Assembly (NCBI GenBank): GCA_027025615.1
Contig: JALVQM010000077.1
Coordinates: 1-6,863, forward strand
DNA: 6,863 nucleotides
Origin: Desulfobacteraceae bacterium
GTDB lineage: Bacteria; Desulfobacterota; Desulfobacteria; Desulfobacterales; Desulfosarcinaceae
Reading direction: 5' to 3'
The number at the start of each line of letters is the position of its first letter. Position 1 is the stretch's first letter. The translations under genes and the position numbers were made by a program. The notes beneath the pieces were generated by a model that did no database searches, was not told the origin of the DNA, and worked only from the letters and a program-made list of their open reading frames with translations. This document shows, one piece after another, positions 1-6,209 of this stretch.

Positions 1-331
1 AGCCATAGGACGCCTGATGCCAAAGGCAACCTACAAATCTTTTGAAGACTCTACCGAGGCCGCTCTTGAAGTTCTCAACGGCAAGGCCGATGCATTTGTC
101 TACGACCTGCCTTTCTGTGCAAGCTTTTACGAAAAACAGGGCACCGGCAAACTGATATGGCTTGACCAACCGATTACTTATGAACCCCTGGCCTGGGCCA
201 TCCGCAAAGGCGATCCTGATTTTCTCAATTGGCTCAACAACTTCCTGCGCCAGTTGCGCAATGACGGTCGTTATGAAAAAATTTATAACAAGTGGATTCG
301 CAGCACGGCTTGGATGAAAGAACTCGATTAG
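1..331 (+). CDS. Polar amino-acid ABC transporter substrate-binding protein, C-terminal part (5' end outside window)
   Basis: This is the last ~109 codons of a periplasmic solute-binding protein of the HisJ/GlnH family (SBP_bac_3), which captures an amino acid and hands it to the membrane permease. The reading frame is open from position 2 to the TAG at 329-331, so the gene begins upstream; the ATG at 17 is internal. The segment matches the second lobe and the return to the first lobe. There is a 'P.ATYKSFEDSTEAALEVLNGKADAFVYD' type pattern, where the Asp at nt 104-106 (YDLP) is the family position that commonly contacts the ligand alpha-amino group. It is followed by EPLAWAIRKGDPDFLNWLN and the closing helix ending RYEKIYNKWI, typical of the family C terminus. 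The signal peptide and most ligand contacts lie outside the window, so the exact amino acid cannot be read. The permease and ATPase genes downstream support the assignment. Confidence 0.92.
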   Translation, partial: AIGRLMPKATYKSFEDSTEAALEVLNGKADAFVYDLPFCASFYEKQGTGKLIWLDQPITYEPLAWAIRKGDPDFLNWLNNFLRQLRNDGRYEKIYNKWIRSTAWMKELD

Positions 332-373
332 AGTGTTGCTTGATAGTTGAAAGGTCTATTAGATTGCATGGAT

Positions 374-405
374 TGCAGGCTGGCCGTAAAACCGGCCAGC
401 CTGCA
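374..405 (+). promoter_or_regulatory. Perfect 13-bp GC-rich stem-loop after the binding-protein gene
   Basis: The arms TGCAGGCTGGCCG (374-386) and CGGCCAGCCTGCA (393-405) are exact reverse complements around the 6-base loop TAAAAC. The stem lies 42 bases after the binding-protein stop codon. No T-run follows (the next bases are GCAGTTTGCAAAACTG), so it is not a textbook intrinsic terminator on either strand. From known ABC operons, a hairpin here usually protects the upstream binding-protein mRNA from 3' exonucleases and/or lets only part of transcription continue into the permease and ATPase genes. That role is inferred from position and structure. Confidence 0.6.
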
Positions 406-453
406 GCAGTTTGCAAAACTGTAAACCGCGTGACCACGGAAAAGGCCCTGGCA

Positions 454-495
454 CTTACAATCGGCCGTACATCGGTTCGGCCGGTTTACTGTAAG
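454..495. repeat. Imperfect inverted repeat in the intergenic gap
   Basis: Outer arms CTTACA (454-459) and TGTAAG (490-495) flank inner arms CGGCCG (462-467) and CGGCCG (478-483) with a 10-base loop. The structure is interrupted by mismatches and unequal spacers, so its stability as RNA is uncertain. GTAAACCG at 421-428 can pair with CGGTTTAC at 482-489 as an alternative fold, so two mutually exclusive structures can be drawn. Function is unknown; an operator, an mRNA structure or chance are all possible. Confidence 0.3.
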
Positions 496-690
496 CCTGT
501 CACTTAATCTTTTCCGAACAGGATGGCATGTAAAAATCAGCAGCCGGTGCCATAATATGGTATTGTCGCCACCAGGGAACGTGGTCAACAGACAGCCCAT
601 CAGCTGTTTTCAAGGCCTGGATACAACTTGGATATTACAGATAATTATAAAGTCATCGACAAGCATCCATAAAGGGAACATTACAGACAG

Positions 691-1701
691 ATGCAAGCAT
701 CAGGCATAGATCGAAACAGAAGCAGACTGAATCGCTACAGCTGGATGGGGGTTTATTTGCTGGGCCTGTTGGGTATCATGGTGGCCCTCTATCTGGCCAC
801 AATCAAAATTGACTACGTGTGGCGCTGGAATATTTTACCCAAGTATTTTTACAACCAGAGCCAGATAGCGATAGAAGCCAAGGCCGAAGGTACAATCGCT
901 TCCATCAGGACGGGAAAAGAAAGGGCTGAAATAGAGCTTAAAACCGTTGATGGTACCATTGAAAAATACAAAATTCCAAGTACCGATGTATGGGTGGCTG
1001 AAGGAGACACCATCTATCCGGGAGATACCCTTGGGACTTACAAGGAATGGCGTGCCGGCCTTTTGACCCAGGGCTTGTACCTTACTTTGAAAGTCAGCCT
1101 TTATTCGATAATTTTCGGAATAATCATCGGAATGATTGGAGGGGTGGCCCGTATCTCTACCAACCCGGCTGCCAAATGGGCTGCCATGACATATGTTGAG
1201 CTGATCCGCGGCTCCCCGCTACTGGTGCAGATCTTTATTTGGTATTTTGTCCTGGCCACCCTGGTAAACGAACTGCTTAAAAAATACGGAATACCGGAAA
1301 TATCGGCCATCTGGTACGGAATAGCCGCACTGGCCTGTTTTACGGGAGCCTATGTCACCGAAATTGTAAGGGCCGGAATCCAGTCAATTCACCGGGGCCA
1401 GATAGAAGCAGCCCGCTCCCTTGGAATGACCGGATTTCAATCTTTGCGCTATATCATTTTACCCCAAGCCATGCGACGTATTCTGCCACCCCTGGCAGGG
1501 CAGTTCATCAGCTTGATCAAAGACTCTTCCCTGCTTGGAATAATTGCCATCAGAGAGCTTACCAAGGCTACCCGCGAAGGAATAACGGCCAGTCTGCAGC
1601 CGTACGAATTCTGGTTCACATGCGCGTTGCTTTATCTCGTGCTTACCTTCACGCTTTCCATGTTTGTCCAATATCTTGAAAAAAGGATGGCTACACAGTG
1701 A
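691..1701 (+). CDS. Polar amino-acid ABC transporter permease with extra N-terminal helix and beta-rich domain
   Basis: This inner-membrane permease of the HisM/GlnP family forms the channel for amino-acid uptake and docks the neighbouring ATPase. At 336 residues it is about 100 longer than the usual ~220. An N-terminal segment with Arg/Lys (residues 8-16) precedes a hydrophobic helix at ~20-38. Residues ~61-115 are polar and beta-rich, ending in VAEGDTIYPGDTLG. The typical permease domain follows from ~125: helices near 132-151, 172-190, 207-227, about 270-287 and 308-327. The cytoplasmic EAA loop is clear as IEAARSLGMTGFQSLRYIILPQA (E239, G245), the ATPase contact. The start at 691 is chosen because an in-frame stop lies at 670-672; AAAGGGAA at 671-678 is a rather distant ribosome site, and the next in-frame ATG (745) would cut into the first helix. 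The stop overlaps the ATPase start by 4 bases. Confidence 0.93.
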   Translation: MQASGIDRNRSRLNRYSWMGVYLLGLLGIMVALYLATIKIDYVWRWNILPKYFYNQSQIAIEAKAEGTIASIRTGKERAEIELKTVDGTIEKYKIPSTDVWVAEGDTIYPGDTLGTYKEWRAGLLTQGLYLTLKVSLYSIIFGIIIGMIGGVARISTNPAAKWAAMTYVELIRGSPLLVQIFIWYFVLATLVNELLKKYGIPEISAIWYGIAALACFTGAYVTEIVRAGIQSIHRGQIEAARSLGMTGFQSLRYIILPQAMRRILPPLAGQFISLIKDSSLLGIIAIRELTKATREGITASLQPYEFWFTCALLYLVLTFTLSMFVQYLEKRMATQ

Positions 1702-2429
1702 TCGAAGTACGTAATGTCTATAAAACATTTTATGTCCCCCACAGGGTCGAAGCCCTTGTGGACATTTCCATAGAAGTTGCCGCCGGAGAAGTTGTCGTGG
1801 TAATCGGCCCTTCGGGTTCTGGTAAAAGTACACTGCTTAGATGCCTCAACCACTTGGAAACAGCCAACAAGGGACACATTCTGGTCGACGGTATCGACAT
1901 TCTAGACCCGAAAACAAATATCAACAAGGTCCGGGCTGAAGTGGGAATGGTTTTCCAATCATTCAATCTTTTTCCCCACAAAACCGTGGTCGAGAATATA
2001 ACCCTGGCCCAGCTTGTAGTGCGCAAACGCAAAAAGGAGGAAGCCCTGGACAAGGCCATGACCTTGTTAAAAAAAGTAGGTATTGAGGACAAGGCTAACG
2101 TCTACCCTGACCAATTGTCCGGAGGACAGCAGCAACGGGTTGCCATCGCCAGGGCCCTTGCAATGGACCCCAAGGTAATGCTTTTCGATGAACCTACTTC
2201 GGCCCTTGACCCTGAAATGATAGGTGAAGTGCTGGACGTAATGAAGACTCTGGCCAAGGAGGGAATGACCATGGTGGTGGTTACCCATGAAATGGGATTT
2301 GCCAGGGAGGTGGCTGATCGGGTGATTTTCATGGACGGTGGCCGCATCGTGGAAGTTGGGACCCCTGAACATTTTTTTACCAACCCCACCCATGAGCGAA
2401 CCCAATTGTTTCTGAGTCAGATCCTCTAG
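1698..2429 (+). CDS. Polar amino-acid ABC transporter ATP-binding protein (GlnQ/HisP type)
   Basis: This cytoplasmic ATPase of 243 residues, the normal family length, powers amino-acid import as a dimer on the permease. All nucleotide-binding motifs are intact: Walker A GPSGSGKST (37-45), Q-loop Gln87 (GMVFQSFNLFPH), signature LSGGQQQR (140-147), Walker B VMLFDEP (160-166), D-loop SALD (168-171) and the switch His197 (VVTHEMG). The GMVFQ.FNLFPH...ENI pattern and the closing EVGTPEHFFTNP.HERT.LFLSQIL are characteristic of the polar amino-acid subfamily. Translation starts at GTG 1698, inside the permease stop (GTGA overlap); AAAAGGATGG at 1681-1690 can serve as ribosome site, so translational coupling is likely. 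The gene name glnQ is often given to such proteins, but substrate identity is not shown here. A terminator follows 19 bases after the stop. Confidence 0.96.
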   Translation: MIEVRNVYKTFYVPHRVEALVDISIEVAAGEVVVVIGPSGSGKSTLLRCLNHLETANKGHILVDGIDILDPKTNINKVRAEVGMVFQSFNLFPHKTVVENITLAQLVVRKRKKEEALDKAMTLLKKVGIEDKANVYPDQLSGGQQQRVAIARALAMDPKVMLFDEPTSALDPEMIGEVLDVMKTLAKEGMTMVVVTHEMGFAREVADRVIFMDGGRIVEVGTPEHFFTNPTHERTQLFLSQIL

Positions 2430-2447
2430 CTGATTAAATGAAATTTC

Positions 2448-2478
2448 AGGCGGCTGTGATAAAACCAGCCGCCTTTTT
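2448..2478 (+). terminator. Intrinsic terminator of the amino-acid transporter operon
   Basis: A 9-bp stem, AGGCGGCTG (2448-2456) with CAGCCGCCT (2466-2474), closes a 9-base loop (TGATAAAAC) and runs directly into TTTTT (2474-2478). This is the standard Rho-independent pattern, and it lies just after the ATPase stop codon. It separates the transporter operon from smc. Confidence 0.9.
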
Positions 2479-2500
2479 GCGCCTTGCTTACCCCATATAT

Positions 2501-2510
2501 TGTTATAACA
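2501..2510. repeat. Perfect 10-bp palindrome TGTTATAACA upstream of smc
   Basis: TGTTATAACA equals its own reverse complement and sits in an AT-rich stretch between the transporter terminator and smc. It contains TATAAC (2504-2509), which resembles a -10 box, but no acceptable -35 is seen 16-18 bases upstream. It could be a small operator half-site pair or chance in AT-rich DNA. Confidence 0.25.
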
Positions 2511-2545
2511 TTAAACGCCAAACACTGTACCTTGTGTTTTTCCTC

Positions 2546-2573
2546 TTTACAGGAGGCCATATTCACTGGTAAT
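2546..2573 (+). promoter_or_regulatory. Candidate sigma70-type promoter for smc-ftsY
   Basis: TTTACA (2546-2551, 5 of 6 to the -35 consensus) and GGTAAT (2568-2573, 4 of 6 to the -10 consensus, preceded by T) are separated by 16 bases. A start near 2580 would leave a leader of about 43 bases before the smc ATG. It lies after the upstream terminator, where a promoter is required. AGGAGG at 2551-2556 falls inside this region but has no usable start codon after it. The call rests on consensus matching only. Confidence 0.35.
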
Positions 2574-2622
2574 AAGTATTGGTTAAGTACCAAGAGGAAA
2601 ATCACCTTGGGAGCAGCTGTCA

Positions 2623-5600
2623 ATGAAAATCAAAAAACTGGAAATAATTGGATTTAAGTCCTTCCTTGAAAAGGCCAGTATCCAGTTTCCCGGGGGCATT
2701 TCGGCCGTTGTAGGCCCGAATGGTTGCGGAAAGAGCAATATAATCGATGCCGTTCGTTGGGTTATGGGAGAGCAAAGCGTCAAACAGCTCAGGGGTAAAA
2801 GCATGGAAGACGTAATTTTTGCCGGCGCCAGCGGCAAGCCGCCCCTGAATATGGCAGAAGTCAGCCTTACCCTGCTCAATGACAACGGCAGCGCCCCGGA
2901 AGAATTAAAAGATTTCAGCGAAATCAATGTTACCCGCAGGTTGTATCGTTCAGGCGAAAGCCTTTACATGATAAACAAGCAGCCCTGCCGTTTGAAAGAT
3001 GTCCACAACCTGTTCATGGGAAGTGGCATGGGCCCCCGTACATATGCCGTTATTCAACAGGGGAGCATAGGTGCCATTACCGAAGCCGGCCCCGATGAAA
3101 GACGGGTATTTATAGAAGAAGCCGCCGGGGTTACCAGGTACAAGTTGCGTAAAAACGAAGCCCTGCGAAAAGTAAAAGCAACAAACCAGAACTTGCTGCG
3201 GATCAACGATATAATCGTCGAACTGAACCGTCAAATGGCGGGGCTCAAACGCCAGGCCAAGCGCGCAGAACGTTACAAGGGTTTCCAGAAACGCGCCAGA
3301 CAAATCGACACCTGCTTGCTGTTACATTATTTTGACGACTACAATCGCCAGATAGAACAAGATGAGAATATAATAAAGCAGCTGAAAGACACTGACTTAA
3401 GCCGGGTCGCTCAGTTAAAGAAAATAGATGCAGCCGTTGAAGCCGTAAAACTGGAACAGACCCGCAAGGGAGAAGAAATTTCCCGTCGCAGTGCCCTCAA
3501 ATTCGAAACCCAGCGTCAAATAGACCGCAGTGAAGCCGAGTTAAAACATCTCAAAAGTGAAATAGAGCGGCTTTCAAATGAAATCCGGGAAATGGAATCA
3601 ACTGCCGGAGATCTGGAAGCCAAATCAGAGGCCATTGTTTCCGAAATAGACCAGGTCAGGCAGCAGAACAGCCAATTTGAAGAAAATATCATCGCCATAA
3701 AAAATAAAATCGAGGGACGCAGGCAAGAACATGAAAAGCTCCAGGACCAACTAGCCCTCATGAACCGTGAGCTTGACGCGTTGAAAGATCAAATGATCCA
3801 GCTGGCAGCCGAGGAGGCGCGTTATAACAATATTTACCAGACAGCCTCAAGCAATAAAGACTCTTTGCTGCGGCGGCTTAAAAAAATTGATGAAGAAGTT
3901 GTTCTTGCCGGGCAAAAGCTGGCTCGGCTGAAAGAGGCCGAAGCCGAAGCCAGGGACAGGTGGCAGTCGGTAACAGAAGAAATCAAGGTTATCAAAAAAA
4001 CAATCACCGAACTGGAACAGCGCCTGGGGTCCCGATCAGATCAATTGGGCAGGCAAGTTAAAAAAACCCAGGAGCTGGAATTGGAACGCAATAAGCTCAA
4101 ATCCGAGCAGGCTACCCTGTCAAAGATGGCAGCCAACTACGAATGGTATAAAGACGGGGTCAAGGCCATCATGAAGGGCGGAACCAAAACAGACCCTGCT
4201 CTTGGAGGTGTTCTGGGGCTCCTGGCCGAAGGCTTGGAACCTGAACCGGGTTTTGAAACCGCGGTGGAAGCTGTCCTTGGAGAAGCACTCCAGTACATTG
4301 TGGTTTCCAGTCACGAGACGGCCAGGCAGGCTATCTCTTTTCTTAAAAATGAATCAGCAGGCAGAGTCGGTTTCATTCCTGCCGGAGCCTTGCGGCCGAT
4401 TGTCAATAGCAAACCTGCTCCACCCCCCAGGGGTGCCCTTAGATTGCTGGATCATGTCAGTGTCCAACCGGAACATGAAAACACTGCCCGGATCCTGCTC
4501 GGCCATGTATACTTTTCCGAAACACTGGAAGAAGCGCTTGAGATCCACAATCGCAACGGACGGTTCCAAACCCTGGTGACCCGTTCAGGCGAAGTCATAA
4601 CTTGCCAGGGGATGATCCTGGGTGGCAGCACCGACAGCCTGTCCGGAATACTGGCCAAGAAGCAGGAACTCAAACAACTCCAGGGCCGGATCGAATCCCT
4701 GGAAAATGAAATCCTGATGGCCAAAGACCACCAGCATAACCTGGAAAAACAGGTCCGCCTTTTGGAAACCGAGCTCCAGCAAACCATAGAAGAGAAAAAT
4801 CGCTTGGTGGATGATTCGCTGGAACTGGAAAAACGTGTTTTCCGGGCCGGTGAAGAGGTCAAGGCTGCCCAGCGTCACCTGGAAATACTCGAGTTGGAAC
4901 AAGAACAATTGATGGGTGAAGAAAGCGATCTTGACGAGGAAATCACCAAATACAACCAGGCCCTGGCAAAAATCAATGAACAGATGACCTCCGTGCGCAG
5001 CCAGTCTGAGCAAACAACGCACCAGATGCAGGTTGTTTCTGATCAGCTGGAAGCGTTCAATCAGGGCGTTATAGATCTCAAAATGCAGCTTACATCCTTG
5101 AATGCCAAGCTGGAAAACGGCAGAAACACCCTGGCCAGATTGGAAGATTTTCAGTCTGATGCCACAGAACGTCTCGAACAGTTGAAAAGGGAGATTGTTC
5201 AAAAACGGGCCAAGCGCCAAAAGGCCGAGGAACAAATACTTCAGCATCGTGAAGGATTACAAGGATTTTACGCCAAGCTGGAAGAACTCGAACGGCATCT
5301 GGAATCCGACCAGGCCGAATATGCCAACATTGATCAAAGATTGAAAGAAAGTGATCAGCGAATCGCCAGTCTTAAAAGCGAGCGGGAAAAAACCTTGGAA
5401 CAATTGAGGCTTCTGGAGCTGACGGTTGCCGAAAAAAGGGTTAAACGGGACAACATCGTGGCCAAGGTTCAAGAACGCTATCACTGTTCGATTGCGGCTT
5501 TACGCAACCGGCATGCAGGGCAGGCCGAAAGCCTGGATATGTCCGTCCGGGAGATGGAGCAGGAACTGGCGCGTTTAAAAGCCAAGATCGCAAATATCGG

Positions 5601-6198
5601 CGACGTCAATTTGGGGGCTATCAAGGAATATGAGCAGCTCAAGGAACGTTTCGATTTTCTTACCCGTCAACGCGATGACCTTGTCAAGGCCATCGATGAC
5701 CTGCACAAGGTAATTCGCAAAATAAACCGCATCACCCAGCAAAGATTCATGGAAACCTTTTCCAAGGTCAACGAAAAGCTGAAAGAAGTTTTCCCCAATC
5801 TGTTTGAAGGCGGTTCAGCCCGTCTGGAGCTGACAGAACCGGACAATCCCCTTGAGACCGGGGTAGAATACTTCGTCCACCCCCAGGGCAAGAAATTGAC
5901 CAGAATGAGTTTGCTGTCAGGCGGTGAGAAAGCTTTGGCAGCCATCGCTTTCGTTTTTGCAATTTTCCTGATAAAACCGGCTTCATTCTGCCTGCTTGAT
6001 GAAATTGACGCACCCCTTGATGATGCCAATGTAATCCGTTTCAACAACCTGATGAGACTGATCGGTCAAAAATCGCAGATAATCATGATAACTCATAATA
6101 AGAAATCCATGGAATTTGCAGAGACCCTCTTCGGGATAACCATGGAACAAAAAGGAATTTCAAAAGTTGTTTCTGTAAACCTGCAGGGACAAAATTAA
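2623..6198 (+). CDS. smc: Chromosome segregation protein SMC (condensin ATPase), complete
   Basis: Smc dimerises through its hinge and, with ScpA/ScpB, forms a ring that compacts and aligns sister chromosomes. The 1191 residues match the usual ~1150-1200. N-terminal head: MKIKKLEIIGFKSF, Walker A GPNGCGKSN (31-39) and Q-loop VIQQG (143-147). Coiled coil ~175-505, rich in Glu/Lys/Gln heptads, leads to the hinge ~505-672 (starts YEWYKDGVKAIMKG, ends GMILGGSTDS), then the returning coil ~675-1045. The C-terminal head has NIGDVNLGAIKEYEQLKERF (991-1010), signature LLSGGEKA (1097-1104), Walker B FCLLDE (1122-1127), D-loop DAPLDDANV (1129-1137) and switch His1158 (ITHNK). All catalytic residues are present. 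The start is fixed by the conserved N terminus, an in-frame stop at 2584-2586 and GGGAG at 2609-2613 nine bases upstream. The gene stands after a terminator and is closely followed by ftsY. Confidence 0.98.
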   Translation: MKIKKLEIIGFKSFLEKASIQFPGGISAVVGPNGCGKSNIIDAVRWVMGEQSVKQLRGKSMEDVIFAGASGKPPLNMAEVSLTLLNDNGSAPEELKDFSEINVTRRLYRSGESLYMINKQPCRLKDVHNLFMGSGMGPRTYAVIQQGSIGAITEAGPDERRVFIEEAAGVTRYKLRKNEALRKVKATNQNLLRINDIIVELNRQMAGLKRQAKRAERYKGFQKRARQIDTCLLLHYFDDYNRQIEQDENIIKQLKDTDLSRVAQLKKIDAAVEAVKLEQTRKGEEISRRSALKFETQRQIDRSEAELKHLKSEIERLSNEIREMESTAGDLEAKSEAIVSEIDQVRQQNSQFEENIIAIKNKIEGRRQEHEKLQDQLALMNRELDALKDQMIQLAAEEARYNNIYQTASSNKDSLLRRLKKIDEEVVLAGQKLARLKEAEAEARDRWQSVTEEIKVIKKTITELEQRLGSRSDQLGRQVKKTQELELERNKLKSEQATLSKMAANYEWYKDGVKAIMKGGTKTDPALGGVLGLLAEGLEPEPGFETAVEAVLGEALQYIVVSSHETARQAISFLKNESAGRVGFIPAGALRPIVNSKPAPPPRGALRLLDHVSVQPEHENTARILLGHVYFSETLEEALEIHNRNGRFQTLVTRSGEVITCQGMILGGSTDSLSGILAKKQELKQLQGRIESLENEILMAKDHQHNLEKQVRLLETELQQTIEEKNRLVDDSLELEKRVFRAGEEVKAAQRHLEILELEQEQLMGEESDLDEEITKYNQALAKINEQMTSVRSQSEQTTHQMQVVSDQLEAFNQGVIDLKMQLTSLNAKLENGRNTLARLEDFQSDATERLEQLKREIVQKRAKRQKAEEQILQHREGLQGFYAKLEELERHLESDQAEYANIDQRLKESDQRIASLKSEREKTLEQLRLLELTVAEKRVKRDNIVAKVQERYHCSIAALRNRHAGQAESLDMSVREMEQELARLKAKIANIGDVNLGAIKEYEQLKERFDFLTRQRDDLVKAIDDLHKVIRKINRITQQRFMETFSKVNEKLKEVFPNLFEGGSARLELTEPDNPLETGVEYFVHPQGKKLTRMSLLSGGEKALAAIAFVFAIFLIKPASFCLLDEIDAPLDDANVIRFNNLMRLIGQKSQIIMITHNKKSMEFAETLFGITMEQKGISKVVSVNLQGQN

Positions 6199-6209
6199 CA
6201 GGGTTAAAA

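Larger units (their letters stand above)
332..690. other. 359-base non-coding gap between binding protein and permease genes
   Basis: No convincing gene is present. The short reading frames on either strand lack family-like sequence and good ribosome sites. The stretch holds a perfect 13-bp stem-loop at 374-405, a small 6-bp hairpin at 407-421 (arms CAGTTT/AAACTG), and an imperfect inverted repeat at 454-495. There is also an 8-bp inverted pair GTAAACCG (421-428) / CGGTTTAC (482-489), and a small palindrome CCATAATATGG at 550-560. An AT-rich stretch at 640-651 contains GATAAT, a reasonable -10 match, but no good -35 sits at the right distance (CTGGAT at 617-622 is poor), so a separate permease promoter is possible but not shown. 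AAAGGGAA at 671-678 is the only Shine-Dalgarno-like stretch before the permease ATG. Confidence 0.7.

Noticed and set aside
332..370. Promoter-like TTGATA (340-345) and TATTAG (357-362) after the binding-protein gene
   Set aside because: The spacing between the boxes is only 11 bases, too short for a sigma70 promoter; TTGCTT at 336-341 gives 15 with poor matches.
374..405. Calling the 13-bp stem-loop a full intrinsic terminator
   Set aside because: No T-tract follows the stem on the + strand, and none precedes it to serve the minus strand. It is kept as a regulatory or stabilising hairpin instead.
328..600. 90-codon minus-strand frame in the gap, and a 71-codon + frame at 292-507
   Set aside because: Neither has recognisable sequence, a good ribosome site or sensible composition. 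The hairpin at 374-405 sits inside both, which favours a non-coding region.
1035..1110. Lipoyl or biotin attachment site in the permease extra domain
   Set aside because: No Met-Lys-Met or Asp-Lys-Ala type turn is present in residues 61-116. Only the general fold pattern resembles those domains.
2551..2590. Strong Shine-Dalgarno AGGAGG at 2551-2556 as the start of a leader peptide
   Set aside because: No ATG, GTG or TTG at proper spacing opens a meaningful frame; the possible frames stop within a few codons. It is likely chance.
4202..4579. 125-codon + strand frame overlapping the Smc hinge
   Set aside because: It is a shifted frame within the well-conserved hinge coding sequence. The main frame is uninterrupted, so this is not a frameshift or a separate gene.
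4585..5247. 220-codon open frame on the minus strand inside smc
   Set aside because: Its product is rich in Leu, Phe and Gln, as expected from the reverse complement of Glu/Lys/Gln-rich coiled-coil codons. It lies wholly antisense to an intact smc and shows no family motif.
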